A model generated the notes under the pieces. That model was not told the DNA's origin, made no database searches, and saw only the letters and a list, made by a program, of their open reading frames with translations. From contig CAZXJI010000020.1 in NCBI GenBank assembly GCA_964640955.1, positions 1-60,135 of the forward strand: a stretch of DNA of 60,135 nucleotides, written 5' to 3'. The stretch comes from CAXXOK01 sp964640955 (GTDB taxonomy: Bacteria; Bacillota; Clostridia; Christensenellales; Aristaeellaceae). This document shows positions 59,117 to 60,135 of this stretch, in pieces (positions within the stretch are counted from its first letter, which is position 1; every line of letters begins with the position of its first letter). Position numbers and translations under genes: made by a program.

Positions 59117-59663
59117 TGCCTGCGCCATGGTACTGGGCGATAATATATTCTATGGTAACGGCTTTGTGAGAACCCTGAGAGAAGCGGTGATCAATGCAGA
59201 GCAAAACGATCATGCTACGGTATTTGGGTATTATGTGAATGACCCGGAGCGTTTTGGCGTTGTGGAGTTCAATGAAAAGGGAAATGCGATATCGATAGAA
59301 GAAAAACCCGCGCAGCCGAAGAGTAATTATGCTGTGACAGGACTATATTTTTATCCTTCCGGCGTATCTGCAAATGCTAATCAGGTAAAGCCCAGCGCCA
59401 GAGGCGAGTTGGAAATTACCACGCTGAACGAGATGTACCTGAATGCTTTGTTGCTGGATGTACAACTACTCGGACGCGGCTTTGCTTGGCTGGACACCGG
59501 CACAATGGACAGCTTGTTGGAAGCCGGCGCATTTGTACAGATGCTGGAAAAGAGGCAGGGTATCAAAATTAGCGCGCTAGAGGAAATAGCCTATAAATAC
59601 GGATGGATTGATAAAGAGAAGCTGCTGGAGTCTGCCAAACTCTATACACTATATAATGTATAG
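59073..59663 (+). pseudogene. rfbA: 3' part of rfbA
   Basis: A 196-residue frame matching the C-terminal two thirds of glucose-1-phosphate thymidylyltransferase: AQAFILGEKFIGNDACAMV, LGDNIFYGNGF, YYVNDPERFGVVEF, IEEKPAQPKSNYAVTGLYF and GRGFAWLDTGTMDSL. It lacks the N-terminal nucleotide-binding loop, which is at 57707-57814. The middle of the enzyme, about 70 residues, is absent from both parts. ATG 59073 has no good RBS; it is a natural GLAQ position in the intact protein. Confidence 0.88.
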
Positions 59664-59691
59664 AACATTTATTCTTATACTACATCTTGTG

Positions 59692-60092
59692 TTCTCCCTT
59701 TCCCATATCAACAACACTTGGTGGAGTCGCGGGGAGGACAAATACAATATGTAGTATATCGCCGTTTTTTATGCCGCAATATATAGATGTCCTCCCCTTT
59801 GCCCCTCAACATCCCGTGATGTCGTCAAGGCGATAAAAGGGAGGACAAAAAAATAGCGCCCCACCAGGACGCCGAAAGCAGTTCAATTATTCAGATTTTC
59901 TTGTGGCAAGGGGGCAGCGCGGAGTCAATTCCCTCAAGGTTCTCCCTATCCCATGCCAACCTCCTGTGTTGCTGTAACGGCTTAAAAAGGGAGGACAATT
60001 CAGTTTATCTGCTATTCCGGCATCCCGTTCGCCCGCTCTCCCTCTCTGCCATCCACAACCTATGATGTCGTAACAGTCGTAAAAGGGAGAAT
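59692..60092. repeat. Four copies of a 50-60 base imperfect palindromic repeat
   Basis: Copies at about 59692-59741, 59789-59848, 59940-59998 and 60036-60092. Each begins TTCTCCC or GTCCTCCC, has a central GATGTCGT/TGTTGCTGT-like segment and ends (AAAA)GGGAGGAC-A, so the ends are inverted repeats. The spacers of 47, 91 and 37 bases are unrelated to each other. No ORF lies in 59664-60135. Confidence 0.75.
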
Positions 60093-60135
60093 ATCCGTTC
60101 AGCCGCGACTTCATTATTTCACGGTAATTCGCTCC

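Noticed and set aside
59692..60092. Repeat array as CRISPR or integron attC cassettes
   Set aside because: Repeats are 50-60 bases, diverged and irregularly spaced, with no cas or integrase gene, no ORFs between them, and no GTTRRRY-type core, so neither class fits.

Overview
The window looks like chromosome of a GC-rich member of the Clostridia (Firmicutes). Strong AGGAGG-type ribosome binding sites, a tyrosine T-box leader, TTGACA-TATAAT promoters, a BMP-type ABC importer, a NagD-like HAD phosphatase and phage genes of clostridial type all point that way. I cannot name the species.

Host part (1-41083). A leftward operon (galE, sugar nucleotidyltransferase, membrane glycosyl-1-phosphate transferase; 313-3807) starts surface polysaccharide synthesis. 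Next come a DUF523 gene, a 1505-residue secreted protein of 13 CnaB/SdrD-B-like repeats, DegV, an MBL-fold hydrolase, UppP, a flavodoxin-like oxidoreductase, a small lipoprotein, pyrophosphatase, and a GNAT/metallopeptidase/esterase run. A leftward BMP-permease-ATPase operon (16834-21753) probably imports nucleosides. It is followed by a HAD phosphatase, a secreted protein with four peptidoglycan-binding domains, a divergent secreted protein, a GT39-like membrane glycosyltransferase, a decayed dihydrofolate-reductase-like gene, and a Tyr T-box controlling an aminotransferase and tyrS. Then come VOC, acyltransferase and flavin-reductase genes, xth, yfcE-like and hotdog genes, an isolated HisH/HisF/WbpG-PseA-like amidotransferase cassette, putP and an orphan response regulator. 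The part ends at tRNA-Lys(CTT).

Prophage part (41087-57029). An integrase abuts the tRNA-Lys 3' end. After it come an ImmA-like peptidase and CI-like repressor, a four-operator switch, a Cro-like gene, small early genes, an SH3 membrane protein, and a recombination block (SbcC-like ATPase, RecT-like annealing protein, MBL hydrolase). These are followed by an AbrB-like regulator, a MazG-like protein, a phage tRNA-Gly(TCC), an HNH nuclease, and a replication block. That block has a DnaD-like initiator carrying an iteron/palindrome origin candidate inside its own gene, a DnaB helicase and RusA. Two sigma-like proteins and a P27-type small terminase end the element. No large terminase, portal or structural gene follows, so it is truncated or interrupted.

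Right end (57030-60135). The sequence becomes AT-richer and holds broken surface-sugar genes. The start of rfbA, with an in-frame TAG, is separated by about 1.2 kb from its 3' part. Between them lie unrecognised sequence, a 58-residue ORF and the first part of a GT11-like fucosyltransferase. The last 400 bases hold four copies of a 50-60 base imperfect palindromic repeat. I regard the phage origin, the rearranged rfbA/GT11 locus with its repeats, and the orphan HisH/HisF/amidotransferase cassette as the most interesting parts.
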